DNA of 64,000 bases from Paramacrobiotus metropolitanus (lineage: Eukaryota; Tardigrada; Eutardigrada; Parachela; Macrobiotidae), in assembly GCF_019649055.1 (NCBI RefSeq), contig NW_026570223.1:3410001-3474000 (forward strand), in the 5' to 3' direction. Of this stretch, positions 9,874 to 20,634 are shown one piece after another. Within the stretch, counting starts at the first letter, position 1. Every line of letters starts with the position of its first letter. The notes under the pieces were generated by a model. The model did no database searches. It was not told where the DNA came from and was given only the letters and a program-made list of their open reading frames with translations. The translations under genes were made by a program, and so were the position numbers.

Positions 9874-10655
9874 GTGGCACACCTGATTCCTCCGGCACAG
9901 GACCCGGCACATGTTGCTTTGGTACGAGCAATATCTCACGGACGTCGGCAACCCTTACCGCCGTTCGACGGAGACCACACCAAACTTCATGGGTGGCTTA
10001 AACAGATCCGAAGCCTGTATCGTCAAGCCCAACAATGGTACGAAGACGATCAGACTTTCATGTCCGACTTGGTAGCCCGACTAGATGGCCAAGCGGAAGA
10101 ATGGCATACCCTCGAAGCCGCCGGAGAACCACTCGGCGGATGGCCAGTCAACGTATGGCTGACCAAATTCGAGCAGCGATTTGCGGACAAGAACAAAGAA
10201 GTGAACATGATATCCCGAATTAACAAACGGATATTTCGTTTCGGCGAAGAAACGCCGGAACAGTACTACGACGCAATGATGTTCATGAAGTCCCAAGTCC
10301 CCACGATTACCGATCAAATAATAATGTACCATCTCAAGGAGAACATCCACGAACCCAAACTACGGGAAGCCCTGGAAATCAGGATGCCAGCGACACCAAT
10401 CGAGTTCCGCGACTACTTACGGAGCTTCGTCAATGGCAAGGAAATGTACGAGGTGCGCAGACAACGCGATGGCGACTACGCCAGAGTCCGGGCAGCAACA
10501 CCTGCACCTGTACCGGCTCCACCTCCGGCGATACCGCAACAGACCGGATATCAGCCGCACATGATGCCGGGATACCAAACTCCAACGGCACAGTACGGAC
10601 AACGGAGTCCGGCGCCGACGCCACCGGTGCAACAAGCACCAGTCCAGCAACAGAC
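9874..10655 (+). pseudogene. gag: Gag capsid domain (Ty3/gypsy Retrotrans_gag-like)
   Basis: The frame 9874-11019 holds a helical capsid-like region: PPFDGDHTKLHGWLKQIRSLY, then AEEWHTLEA, WLTKFEQRFAD, ETPEQYYDAMMFMKSQVP and a LREALEIRMP helix, over residues about 25-200. The FDGD...W...I pattern and the aromatic spacing match gypsy Gag capsids, which multimerise into the particle shell. After about 10490 the sequence becomes Pro/Gln/Ala-rich. The useful frame then switches to that of the nucleocapsid near 10650. Confidence 0.8.
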
Positions 10656-11243
10656 TTGGGCGAGCGCGGCGGCAGCAAACCTGAACCCCCCGGCACCTGG
10701 AATCGGAGCCCCGTTAACAACTACGGAGGCCCAGGTTATGGCTCGGGCGGTAACCAAAACAACACAGGTTTTGGTTACGGACAGAACCCTAACCAGGGAT
10801 ACTCCGCATACGGCCCACCTCCCACACAGGGATATGGCGGCGGAGGTTTTGGTCGCGGAAAAGGACGTGGCGGCGGAAAACGCGGTCGCGGCAACTTTCC
10901 TAACCGCGGCGGAGGCGGCAACCAACAAGGGAACCGACCTCCCCAGGCACAACAAAGTGCTCGGCAATACACGACCTACGTGGACCGGATGGAACAACTG
11001 TTCCTCCAATGGTCGTTAGCGGACAGCTTTACTTGCAACTTCTGCAAGTTCAGCAATCACGACCAAGCACGATGTGCGTTCATCGGCACTCGGGTACAGG
11101 ACAACCCGAATCGCCGTTGGTTCGAGGATTGGCATACGCGATACCAGACGGAGGACCGTTGGGATCGGCCAACCCGAACTATGCACTGGTCGTGCCGCCC
11201 CGCGCCAACGCCAACAAGGTGGAGGTTCGGGCGGCGCCGGTAA
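10656..11243 (+). pseudogene. gag: Gag nucleocapsid: RGG-like box and CCHC zinc knuckle
   Basis: The 195-codon frame has a Gly/Asn/Tyr-rich segment, then a GRGKGRGGGKRGRG box, then a zinc knuckle C-N-F-C-x4-H-x4-C at 11034-11075. This is the retroviral-type C-x2-C-x4-H-x4-C motif that binds genomic RNA. The frame differs from the capsid frame by a shift near 10650. A programmed shift at that point would be unusual, so a mutation is more likely. Confidence 0.85.
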
Positions 11244-11419
11244 CGGAAACGGCAAACCGGCCCAGGAAACGGGTCGGGTAGTAACCGCAGGAATAGCGGT
11301 GGAGGTCAACAAGGATCTCCGGAACGGCGGCAACAGTTACCGCCACATCAGCCTTTCGGCTTGGCGTCGCCCAACAACGGGCCAGCTCGGAGTAACTCTC
11401 CGGGAAACGCCCAAGGTCG

Positions 11420-12543
11420 ATGAGCGCCGGTGACTCATTCGACCTCCAACATCCGACCGAACCACCGGACAAGGATAATCCGACTAACCAACCGCTTAAT
11501 TACCGGAACGAATTGAACTTTCCTACGACGATCGAGGAAGGCTATCAACAGGTAGCAACCATCCTCCAACTACTCGGACTGAACGAAAACAGTTCCGAGG
11601 AGGATTTCGCGAAAGCGATGTCGACCTCCACAAAGGAGGCGGAAACGGCTCGGAAGTTAGCCGCTCAGCTCGGCGTGTACGCCAACAATGGCACCGTCGA
11701 AGCTTGGCCCGGGATGCAACAGGCACTCGAGGCAACCGACCCAGCGCATCAACTTGGCGCTGGAACGTCGGAGGTCGGAACGCAAGAATTGCCCGACCTA
11801 AGCAGCGCAAACAATGCGACTGCGCCGTCCGTCACACAAAGTGACGTAGTACGGCCCGGCCACGGAAGTTGGACCGGATTGCCGGTGAGGATAAACTCAA
11901 CCGAGCAGCCCAGACGAGGCCCAAGACGTGGAGGACCGGGACGCCGATCCACGCACCGGGGCAACAGAAACTTCCCAATGTATCATCCGGACGCGCAACG
12001 GCTAGATACGCTGCAACAATGGCAGCTATCGACCTCACCGAAGAACCGGAAGGAGTCGAACTATGGGAAACAGTCCCATTGGGAGCACAGGTACCCGCCT
12101 ACTCTCGGCCGGAGGAAGCGGACCTCTCCCAGCCAAAGGAGCAGCCGACCAGAACGGTAGCTGGCTCTCGAACATTCCTCAACCTCGACTATATGTGGTC
12201 GACATTGAGGCCAACAGAAGTCTCAATGGAGGAACGGATACTAGCACAGGCACAACGGTCCGGAACCGCCGAAATACCGGAGGACGGAGTAGCTAACCGA
12301 CCCGAGGTACAAAAAGTGGTTGAAGTCGGAGTTGAATCCACACAAGGTTCAACTCAACAGCCAACCGACCACGGACCGGTGTCGTTAATCCCCATCAAAC
12401 CAACGGTGCGGGAAGTGACCTTCGAAAAGGGAACACACAAGAAACCGAAGACAGTTCGAGCTTGGACACACGAAATCCAAGTCGGATCCACGCCCACACT
12501 GGTGATGTTGGATACCGGAGCGGAAACCTCGCTCATCGAATAA
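11420..12543 (+). pseudogene. pol: Gag-Pol linker and N-terminal half of the aspartic protease
   Basis: Two overlapping frames (11420-12160 and 11869-12543) cover a polar linker and then the retropepsin start. The hydrophobic strand before the active site and the catalytic signature L-D-T-G-A at 12508-12522 are intact (Asp codon at 12511). Thirty bases on, a TAA at 12541-12543 cuts the domain in two. The same frame reads on afterwards, so this is a point nonsense mutation. The enzyme normally dimerises and cleaves Gag-Pol. Confidence 0.8.
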
Positions 12544-12861
12544 CGGTTTTGCGAGAGGAACGGCTTAACGATGCAACCTCTCGGACACTACACCAAAATA
12601 CTGGGTGTAGGCGGACAAGTCGCCTTCGTAGTGTCTCATTGCTGTACGGCACCTGTAACAATGCAGGGCTTTACCAGTCATCACACTTTTCACGTCCAGC
12701 CGACCGAAGCGGACATCCCAGTGCTACTCGGATGCGACTACCTGCATTCGAAGTTCACCTTCATCCTGACATTCCGGAACAACCAGGAAGGAACGAAGGT
12801 AGTGCAAGTCTATCCCGATACCAGAGGCATCGGACACGGTAGGAAACGAAGTTCGGATTAG
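12544..12861 (+). pseudogene. pol: C-terminal half of the aspartic protease
   Basis: It continues the same frame after the nonsense codon: a flap-like Gly-rich strand (L-G-V-G-G), then V-L-L-G-C-D-Y-L at about 12722-12745, the conserved second hydrophobic-Gly motif of retropepsins. A stop at 12859-12861 and a frame change follow. Confidence 0.75.
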
Positions 12862-15300
12862 TCGGCTTGATCACCCGGCGAACTCCACACGTAACATCTG
12901 CCGCGATTGCCGGGATACGAACCGCACTCTGCTGGAGGAACTAGCACTCCATAACGTGATAGAGCACTATCAGAAACGGATACGCGACGGTACACTACGA
13001 CCGGCTAGGACTGTACTGAAGTCTATCCCGATACCAGAGGCATCCGCTGACGCGGATGCCATGAACCGAGAGGAAGTACGACAAAAGTACCGAACTTGGT
13101 TCACGGGAGTTCGACACTTTCTCGACCAACGGACGTCGGAGATAGTGACCACTCTGCAACAGAACGGAGCGGTAACCCCCGACCAGATACTGGACGCACA
13201 ACAAACGTGTGAACCGGTAATCGCCCTCATGAACGACATAGAGAGGAAGCATGGGAATGGGAAGATGAACGAATTCCGATCCATCGACAGTACATGGAAT
13301 ACGGACTTCCTATACCACCCCCGCTGGAAATGCCGTGCCAGGAACTAGGCTCTCAACTCTTCGCCTACATGCAGCGAGTAAGGTTGCACGGAGAATCGTC
13401 AACGACTGCATTTTGGCAACGGTACGGCGAAGACACCGCCATAACGCGGCAAGTTCCTAGACCGTTACCACCACTTAAGCCGCAAACTCCAACCGACGTG
13501 AAGTTTGCGAGTAGCCCGGCGAAGCCTCAAGGAAACGTAGTCCTGGAGGAAACCGATCAACCTTATCGGTGTGCTATCTGTCAAGACAATATTGACGAGG
13601 TAGTACGAGCAATAAAAGCTCATCACGACCTAACTTGGTCGGACGACAGACCGTCGTCACCGTCGCCTCCGCAACAGGAACGGAAGGTAGATCGCTTTCG
13701 GAAGCCCCAACAGACGAGCACCCGATGGCTGAGCAACATAGGCTCACAGCCAGCCGATCTTGAGAATCAGGACGGAGCAAGTCGACCTACCCAACCGACG
13801 GATAAAGTCGACCAACTCGAACCGACCACAAAGGTCGGATTCGAAAACATGTCAGAAGTCGACCCCGAAAACGGATCGGAGGTCGAATTCGAAGATTATC
13901 AGTCGGACGACTCGGACATACAAAGTACGAGCGATTCGGCGGACACGGACTCCGATAACCGACCCTCGGAAGAATCCGAGGAAGACGACGACGAAGAATT
14001 CGATCTGTCAGTCCGATACTGTAAGACGGATAAACCGAGCATAAACGACTCGGACGACTCGTCATCGGAGGACGAAGAACCGCCCTACGATGTCCGGCTA
14101 ACTACAGCATTGCGGTCTATAGTTCACACAGAATTTATAGACGAGCAACCGGAACAAACCGAACAGCCCAAGCCAGTCGACCCCGAACAACAGGAGGAAC
14201 TCGACCAACTTAAGGCTTTGTGGGAATTCGGAGGAGGTAAACCGGAGGAAGACGATTTCCGACCTCCAACAATCGTCATTCAGCAGTTGTCAACCGAACA
14301 ACCGACCTTGGCTAACTTGACCGACCAACAGAAGTCGGAGCATTTCAACACATGGAAGGCACGAGTCGCCAAAGTCAAGACGATTGACGAGCTGGACCTG
14401 GACAACAAATGCCCAGAAGTCCACCACTTGAAGCTGGATCCTTACGTAGAGACGAAAGCGTTAGACCGACAAGTTGTCTTTAACAGCGAACGAGTCTCTC
14501 TCCCACCATGGTCAACATGTTCGATCAAGGTACGGACGGCCAAACCAATGGATCCGAGAAGACGAATTTACTTCTCTACCCTACAACGGGTAGTCCGACC
14601 TATTCGGCCAATCGAAGCCAAGATCGACATCCGACCTCAAGTCGACACGGCCTGGATAAACATCCAGAATACGACTCACCAAACGAAGGTGTTGAAGAAA
14701 GGCGTACGACTTGGCCATATGCAATATGCCGATGTCTACGAACCGGAAATCAACAATGAATTCGTCGAATGGGAACTCCCACACAAAGTGGCGAAGACAT
14801 GGCCCCCTACGCGGGAAATAAAGCCAAAACCCCAGTTCGAAGTTTTCGAGGCAACAGGAGTTCGGGCCCAACGGAAGGTCAAACTCATACCTCGGGCCGT
14901 AACCATGGTAGAAGTCGTCCTGGACGTACCGGTATCCACGGACCAGAAACTTATGTACCTAGGTGAATCCGACCCCAAACGAGACGGAGTCGAATTCATG
15001 GACGGCGTAACCAAGCATGACGGGAAACGATTCACCGTCATGGTGGCAAACCATACTCATCGAGAGGTCACCTTACGCAAAGGTGCACCGATGGGTCGAG
15101 CCGAAGCATTCACTATGATGACGGACGACCAGAAGGTCGAAGAAGCACGAGCCAACACGGCTGAGGTAGAAAAGGAAGACGCGGAATCCCAGGAGGAGCG
15201 ACGGAGAATCATCGACTCCATGAACTTCGGTAAAAACTTAACCGATGAGCAACTAGCTAAACTGAGGCAGTTGCATGGGATTACCGGACTGTATTTCCGA
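12862..15300 (+). pseudogene. pol: Long spacer between protease and RT: zinc-finger-like motif, acidic region, pre-RT domain
   Basis: The frames 12956-13348 and 13294-15549 lie here. In the second, residues about 90-110 show C-A-I-C-x13-H-H, a possible zinc site. Residues 155-245 are extremely acidic (runs of D, E and S). Residues about 360-640 form beta-rich units with NHTHREVTLRKGAPMG, the usual region just ahead of gypsy RT. Most Ty3 elements have only a few hundred bases here; this one has about 2.4 kb. What the finger and acidic part do is unknown. Confidence 0.7.
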
Positions 15301-16130
15301 CCTCGAAGAAACCTTACGGAGACGTCAAAGGTAACACATACCATTGATGTCCAAGGTGCACAGCCGATTAAGATGAACCCCACCAGGACAAGCTGGAAGG
15401 GACGTGAATTCATCCAAAACACGTGCAAGAGATGCTCGACCAAGGAGTCATCGAACCGTCATCGGCTGCATGGAGCTTCCCGTCGTCTTAGCCGCGAAAC
15501 GGAACGGAGACGGCACGGTAGGAACATTTCGCATCAACTATATCGTTGAATGCCGTTACGAAGAAAACAACTACCCACTACCGAACCCGGACGAGCTACT
15601 GGACCGATGCGCCGGAATGGAGTATTACGGCAAGGTAGACTGTCAGTCCGGCTTTTGGCAAATTCCTATGGACGAACAATCCAAAGACTACACGACCTTC
15701 GTAACACCCGAAGGCATGTGGCGATTTAACCGTATGCCGTTTGAGTCTGCAACGGACCAGCAACTTTCCAAATGCATATGGATAAAATTACAGCTCGGAA
15801 GAAAGGTGTATTCGCCTACATCGACGACATCATCTTCTTCGGAAAAACGTTCGAAGACTTCCTTGAGGCTTTCCGAGCAACTCTGGAATGCCTCCGCGAT
15901 GCTGGATTCACGGTCAAACCCTCCAAATGCGAGATCGGAACGGACAGACTGCTGTTCCTCGGACACGTCCTCAGCAAAGACGGAGTCCAGACCGATGACG
16001 AGAAAGTGGCCTGTATCGCAGAACAAAGCTGCCCGAGAACTGAACGGCAACTCAGGTCGTTCCTCGGACTGGCCAACTACTATCGGAAATTCATCCGAGG
16101 ATACGCTCAGAAAACGTCAAAAATGTACGA
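15301..16130 (+). pseudogene. pol: Reverse transcriptase domain, frame broken
   Basis: Motifs appear in order over three frames. These are the entry H-T-I-D-V (end of the 13294-15549 frame), then PLPNPDELLDR, DCQSGFWQIPMDE, and MWRFNRMPF in the frame 15404-16147. The catalytic Y-I-D-D at 15817-15828, LFLGHVLSKDG and LGLANYYRKFI then lie in the frame 15772-16722. One shift falls near 15430-15530 and another near 15745. The catalytic residues remain, but no single frame encodes the enzyme. The linker and connection region follow to about 16130. Confidence 0.92.
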
Positions 16131-16818
16131 GCTCTCCGGAAGGATAAATATCAAGCTCGATTGGACGGAAGCCCACACGGCTGAGTTCAACGACATCAAG
16201 AAGGCGCTAACAGAAGCACCTGTACTGGCGAAGTTCGACCCGACCAAGAAGACCGTCATCGAATGTGACGCAAGCGGAGCCGGACTTGGCGCGGTGATCT
16301 CACAAGACGATCATCCAATCGCCTACGCCAGCAGAGTCCTACGAGGACCGGAACTCAACTATGGAGTTACCGAATGGGAATGTTTGGCCGTGGTATGGGC
16401 GGTGCAGAAATTCAAGCACTTCATCGACCACGGACCATTCACCGTAAGAACGGATCACCGAGCACTGCAGAACCTGCTCCGATGCGAGTCGAACCGACCT
16501 GGCATCAACCCTCGACTAACAAGATGGGCACTGGCTTTACAAGGACGGGACATAACCATCGAGTACAAGCCAGGTTTTCTGCGACAATGGACGCCCTGTC
16601 GAGATGGCCACTCGAACGTAGTGAAGACAAAGATCCACACGAAGAGTTGGATCAAGTCCCCAACTTCGAGGACTTCAAGGACGAAGTTAAGGTCTGTACA
16701 GTACGGACTCTTAGACGTCTGAAGCCTCCAAGAAGAAAAAGAAGGATAAGGAAAACCCACCGAAAATCCCTCTTCCACCGGTTCTCCCGGATGCAACGTC
16801 ATAACCGACTGGGATGAC
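16131..16818 (+). pseudogene. pol: RNase H domain and connection
   Basis: In the frame ending at 16722 the Ty3-type RNase H is clear: V-I-E-C-D-A-S-G-A-G-L-G with the first Asp, W-E-C-L-A-V-V-W with the Glu, and V-R-T-D-H-R-A-L with a later Asp. A shift near 16585 moves the end of the domain (M-D-A-L-S-R-W-P) into the frame 16374-16817. The domain would remove RNA from the RNA-DNA hybrid. Confidence 0.9.
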
Positions 16819-18312
16819 TTGAGTACCACAGAGGTCCGAGTCATAAACATACCAGCACCGGAGACACCGGAACCGACCATTCGGACCGTCAACACGGCGG
16901 AGGATGACGAGTTGGAAGTCGAAGAGACACTCCCACCTCCACCCGAACCGAACACGGAACTTCGGAAAGCGCAGTTGCGAGACCCGCAGCTACGCAAAAT
17001 CATTGACGAACTGGAAAACCCAGAGAAACTCGACCACAAGTCGAAGCATCTGGAACACTACCAGATGGCGCAAGGAGTATTGTACAGACTGAAGACGATC
17101 AACACAAAGTTGGAACGTTGCTTCGTCGTACCACTCTTTATGCGGAATCAAATCATCCGATCGCTCCACGACGGAAAAACCGGAAACCATTTCGGCGGGA
17201 GAAAACGATCGAAGCACTGAAGCTGTTACTTTGGACTCGCATGAATAGCGACGCCATTGCCTATTGAGAAATGCCGACAGTGCATTATGACGAACAAGCA
17301 ACGATGTCCACCACCGGGTAAACTCCACAAGACGGAAGTCGGTGAAGCTTGGTATCGCATATACGCGGACTTCAAAGGTCCCCTTCCTCGGACGGAGACG
17401 AAGGGATACCAGTATATCGCAGTGGTAACCGACCAGCTGACGAAGTTCACCGTAGCCCGGGCAACAAAGACGAATACCGCGAGAGAATTCGAAAGGTTCT
17501 TCGTCAAAGATGTCCTACTGAAGTACGGAATGCCGACCTTCATCCACTCGGACAGAGGGACTCACTTTACGGCGAAGACGTTCGCTAAGGTCGCACGGAT
17601 CTTCGGCATCCAACACACACTTGGAACTGCCCATCATCCGGAAGGACAAGGACAAGTCGAACGGCAAATGCAAACAATTTGGGACGGAATAAGGAAGTTC
17701 TGCGATGTAAAAGACGGACACCGATGGCACAGAGCCTTGGATTACGTCGTCTGCGGAATGAACCGAGCCGTCCATGCCGCGACTAAGTTCTCACCGTTCT
17801 ACATGTTGTATGGTCGAGAAATGACCATGCCACAGGACATAGTGGCCGGAACGAATACACCAGAAACCTTTACGGATAAAGAACAATACATCCGACGGAT
17901 AAAAGAACGACTTCAGCGCTCGCATGAGATTGCCCGCATCAACATTGATGAGGCATTCGAACGAAATGCCGAGCACTACAATAAGAAGAAGTCGAATCCG
18001 ACCTTCAAACCGAGGGATAAGGTAACGGTGGAATTCCCGACCAAGGATCCAACCCGGAAGGAACGCTACGACGGAGTTTGGACGGTCATCAACTATGTTG
18101 GCCCAAACAACCTACTCCTCCGATGCGAAGATGGACGTGAAGATACGGTAGCCGTCGACCGAGTAAAACATTGCCGAGTCGAGACAAGTCGACCAGCAAC
18201 TCGGTCAACAGGCCCGGTAGCCGACCCGACAGAAGGGAAAGCTACTCGGAAGCCGAAGAACAATCCGGAAGAAACCGTCGAGAAACCTTCGGATCCGACT
18301 AATGACGGATAA
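16819..18312 (+). pseudogene. pol: Integrase: zinc-binding, catalytic and GPY-type domains
   Basis: Frame 16819-17220 holds the N-terminal domain with the His pair in LHDGKTGNHFG. A shift follows near 17200, and frame 17257-18312 carries the matching C-R-Q-C. The catalytic triad is intact: Asp 17368-17370, Asp 17551-17553 (HSDRGTHF) and Glu 17659-17661 (GQGQVERQ). The last two are 35 residues apart, i.e. D,D35E. The C-terminal part (YDGVWTVINYVGPNN...) is the SH3-like GPY/F module. In this copy the frame stops at 18310-18312; the duplicate downstream shows that the ancestral frame ran on into a basic tail. Confidence 0.92.
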
Positions 18313-18946
18313 AACCGAACCGACGGTAAAGAAGAAACGAGGTCGACCTCGGAAGAAACCACCGACCGACTTGAGACACCTGCACTGAAAGAACTTCAGA
18401 AGCAAGATGTGATAGCTGCCGAACCAGCACCGACCTTGGACGAAACTGAGAACAAAGCTCAGCCGACCACGGAGAAACCGAAGGAGTCGGAGACAAGTCG
18501 GAAACGCCGGTTCAGCCAGCCAACCGACCTACAGAGGAACCGAAGCCGGCGACAAAGCCAGCTCGGAAGAAGAGGACGGTTAAGAAACCGACTCGTCGGC
18601 ACCGACCATAGAGGTCGCCGACTTGGCAGTCCAACCGACAAGCCCAAGCGAAGTACACAAAGCGGAAGGTCGACTTACTGAATACATCGGCGCCGACCTA
18701 CGGAAGTCGTAGCAGCCGACCAGGCAGTCGAACCGACTAAGCCGAAACGGAAGTATGGGACAGCTAAGAAACCGAAGCTGACAGCACAACAGATGCTGGA
18801 GGAAACTGAAGTTGTTGAAGATGAAGCCCATAAAGAAATCCTCGAACGAATCACAGAAGGACGGGCAGACTCGGAGAAACCAGTCAAAACAGCAAAACCC
18901 AAGACACCCAAAACAGCAGTCACAACAGAACAGACTCAGTCATAGG
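18313..18946 (+). pseudogene. AT-hook tail of integrase, decayed copy A
   Basis: It corresponds to 19815-20458 but has several one- to three-base indels that break the frame. The AT-hook codons near 18333-18360 and the terminal codons before TAG at 18943 can still be aligned by eye. Confidence 0.7.
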
Positions 18947-18955
18947 GCCATAGGT

Positions 18956-18974
18956 AAAACTTAGAATAAGTTTT
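18956..18974 (+). other. Hairpin in the spacer before the second ORF, copy A
   Basis: AAAACTTA/GAA/TAAGTTTT is a perfect 8-bp stem with a 3-base loop. It recurs in copy B at 20471-20489. Confidence 0.6.
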
Positions 18975-19118
18975 AGATAGCTTAACAGTAGCTAGGTATA
19001 GATGGACCTTGGTGTCGAAATGGAATCTCTTCAGTTGACCGGAACATCTTCAGTTGAATGTACGGGAGTTGGTAGAATTCTAACACGCCGTATTTCCTTT
19101 CCTTGACAGCAAGCAACA

Positions 19119-19704
19119 ATGTCAGGTCGTCGCCGACACGACCCACCTTCCAGCGGATCGAACAGCGGACGCAGTGGTAGCGGATCGAACCGATCACAGC
19201 CCTACCCGACTCATCGCTCGACATCGCGATCGGATAATTCGCGGTCGGCCACACAGACATTACCGCAGACAATCCTCGCTAACGTAACAGCTAATGTGTT
19301 AGCAGGTCTTACGGTCGGGCCCCAACGTGGAACGATACCACCGCAAATTCTGCCACCGAACACAGCAGTCGATAACACAGGCTGTCTGTGGAACTCGGAA
19401 CTGGAACGAGTCAGACGACTCCGACAACGGCAGCAGGCCCACATGGTCAAATGCCCTTATCAGTGGCGGTACCGACTACAATAGTCGGACCGACCAGCTC
19501 GGCATCAACAATGATGACCGGAGCAGCTTACCCGACACCGACAATGGTGCCAGGGATGGCGAACACGCCCGTAACGATTTACATGGTGCCCACAATGGCG
19601 CCAGGACTAACATGGCTGGCCTGATCTACACGACGCCCACATTGGCGCCGAGTAGTTTCCCATACAGCCCACCGGCGATGCGATTCGCATCAATCCGCCA
19701 ACGT
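19119..19704 (+). pseudogene. Start of the downstream ORF, copy A, truncated
   Basis: ATG at 19119 begins MSGRRRHDPPSSGSNSGRS, nearly the same as copy B. A splice-acceptor-like tract (TTTCCTTTCCTTGACAG, AG at 19108-19109) lies ten bases upstream. Indels break the frame and the unit ends at the duplication junction at 19704. Confidence 0.65.
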
Positions 19705-19831
19705 CCGGTCAACAGGCCCGGTAGCCGACCCGACAGAAGGGAAAGCTACTCGGAAGCCGAAGAACAAACCGGAAGAAACCGTCGAGAAACCTTCGGATCC
19801 GACTAACGATGCGGATAAAACCGAACCGACG

Positions 19832-20458
19832 GTGAAGAAGAAACGAGGTCGACCTCGGAAGAAACCACCGACCGACTTCGAGACACCTGCACTGAAAGAA
19901 CTTCAGAAGCAAGATGTAATAGCTGCCGAACCAGCACCGACCTTGAACGAAACTGAGAACAAAGCTCAGCCGACCACGGAGAAACCGAAGGAGTCGGAGA
20001 ACAAGTCGGAAGCACCGGTTCAGCCAGCTAACCGACCTAAGAGGAACCGAAGCCGGCGACAAAGCCAGCTCGGAAAGAGGACGGTTAAGAAAACCGACTC
20101 GTCGGCACCGACCACAGAGGTCGCCGTAGCCGACTTGGCAGTCCAACCGACTAAGCCCAAGCGGAAGTACACAAAGCGGAAGGTTGACTTACCGAATACA
20201 TCGGCGCCGACCACGGAAGTCGAAGCAGCCGACCAGGCAGTCGAACCGACTAAGCCGAAACGGAAGTATGGGACAGCTAAGAAACCGAAGCTGACAGCAC
20301 AACAGATGCTGGAGGAAACTGAAGTTGCTGAAGACGAAGCCCATAAGGAAATCCTCGAACGAATAACCGAAGGACGGGCAGACTCGGAGAAACCAATCAA
20401 ACCAGCAAAACCCAAGACACCCAAAACAGCAGTCACAACAGAACAGACTCAGTCATAG
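19832..20458 (+). CDS. Basic C-terminal tail of integrase with AT-hook, copy B
   Basis: This 208-codon frame is probably the 3' end of the ancestral pol frame, which is open from upstream unit sequence into it. It starts with K-K-K-R-G-R-P-R-K-K-P, a canonical AT-hook (G-R-P core with basic flanks). Lys/Pro/Thr-rich segments and several R/K-rich patches such as K-P-K-R-K-Y-T-K-R-K follow, then a helical acidic end and a TAG stop. AT-hooks bind the minor groove of AT-rich DNA. On an integrase tail this could steer insertion into AT-rich host chromatin, taking the place of a chromodomain (inference). The genomic flanks are indeed AT-rich. Confidence 0.65.
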   Translation: MKKKRGRPRKKPPTDFETPALKELQKQDVIAAEPAPTLNETENKAQPTTEKPKESENKSEAPVQPANRPKRNRSRRQSQLGKRTVKKTDSSAPTTEVAVADLAVQPTKPKRKYTKRKVDLPNTSAPTTEVEAADQAVEPTKPKRKYGTAKKPKLTAQQMLEETEVAEDEAHKEILERITEGRADSEKPIKPAKPKTPKTAVTTEQTQS

Positions 20459-20634
20459 GGCCATAGGCGTAAAACTTAGAATAAGTTTTAGATAGCTTAA
20501 CAGTAGCTAGGTATAGATGGACCTTTGGTGTCGAAATGGAATCTCTTCAGTTGACCGGAACATCTTCAGTTGAATGTACGGGAGTTGGTAGAATTCTAAC
20601 GCGCCGTATTTCCTCTCCTTGACAGCAAGCAACA
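20459..20634 (+). promoter_or_regulatory. Spacer with hairpin and splice-acceptor-like site before the 3' ORF
   Basis: These 176 bp separate pol from the next ATG. They hold the hairpin AAAACTTA/GAA/TAAGTTTT (20471-20489), two CTTCAGTTGA words, and a pyrimidine-rich tract ending in AG (TTTCCTCTCCTTGACAG, AG at 20624-20625), nine bases ahead of ATG 20635. This looks like a 3' splice site for a subgenomic mRNA, the way env is expressed in errantiviruses and retroviruses. I could not pick out the donor. Confidence 0.5.

Larger units (their letters stand above)
18205..19704 (+). repeat. Internal tandem duplication, unit A
   Basis: About 1.5 kb from the integrase end through the basic tail to the start of the downstream ORF is repeated directly as 19705 to about 21230. 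Short shared sequence around TCGG sits at the junction. Unit A has more indels than unit B (for example one base lost at the dipeptide after the AT-hook near 18372), so its frames are more broken. Confidence 0.88.
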
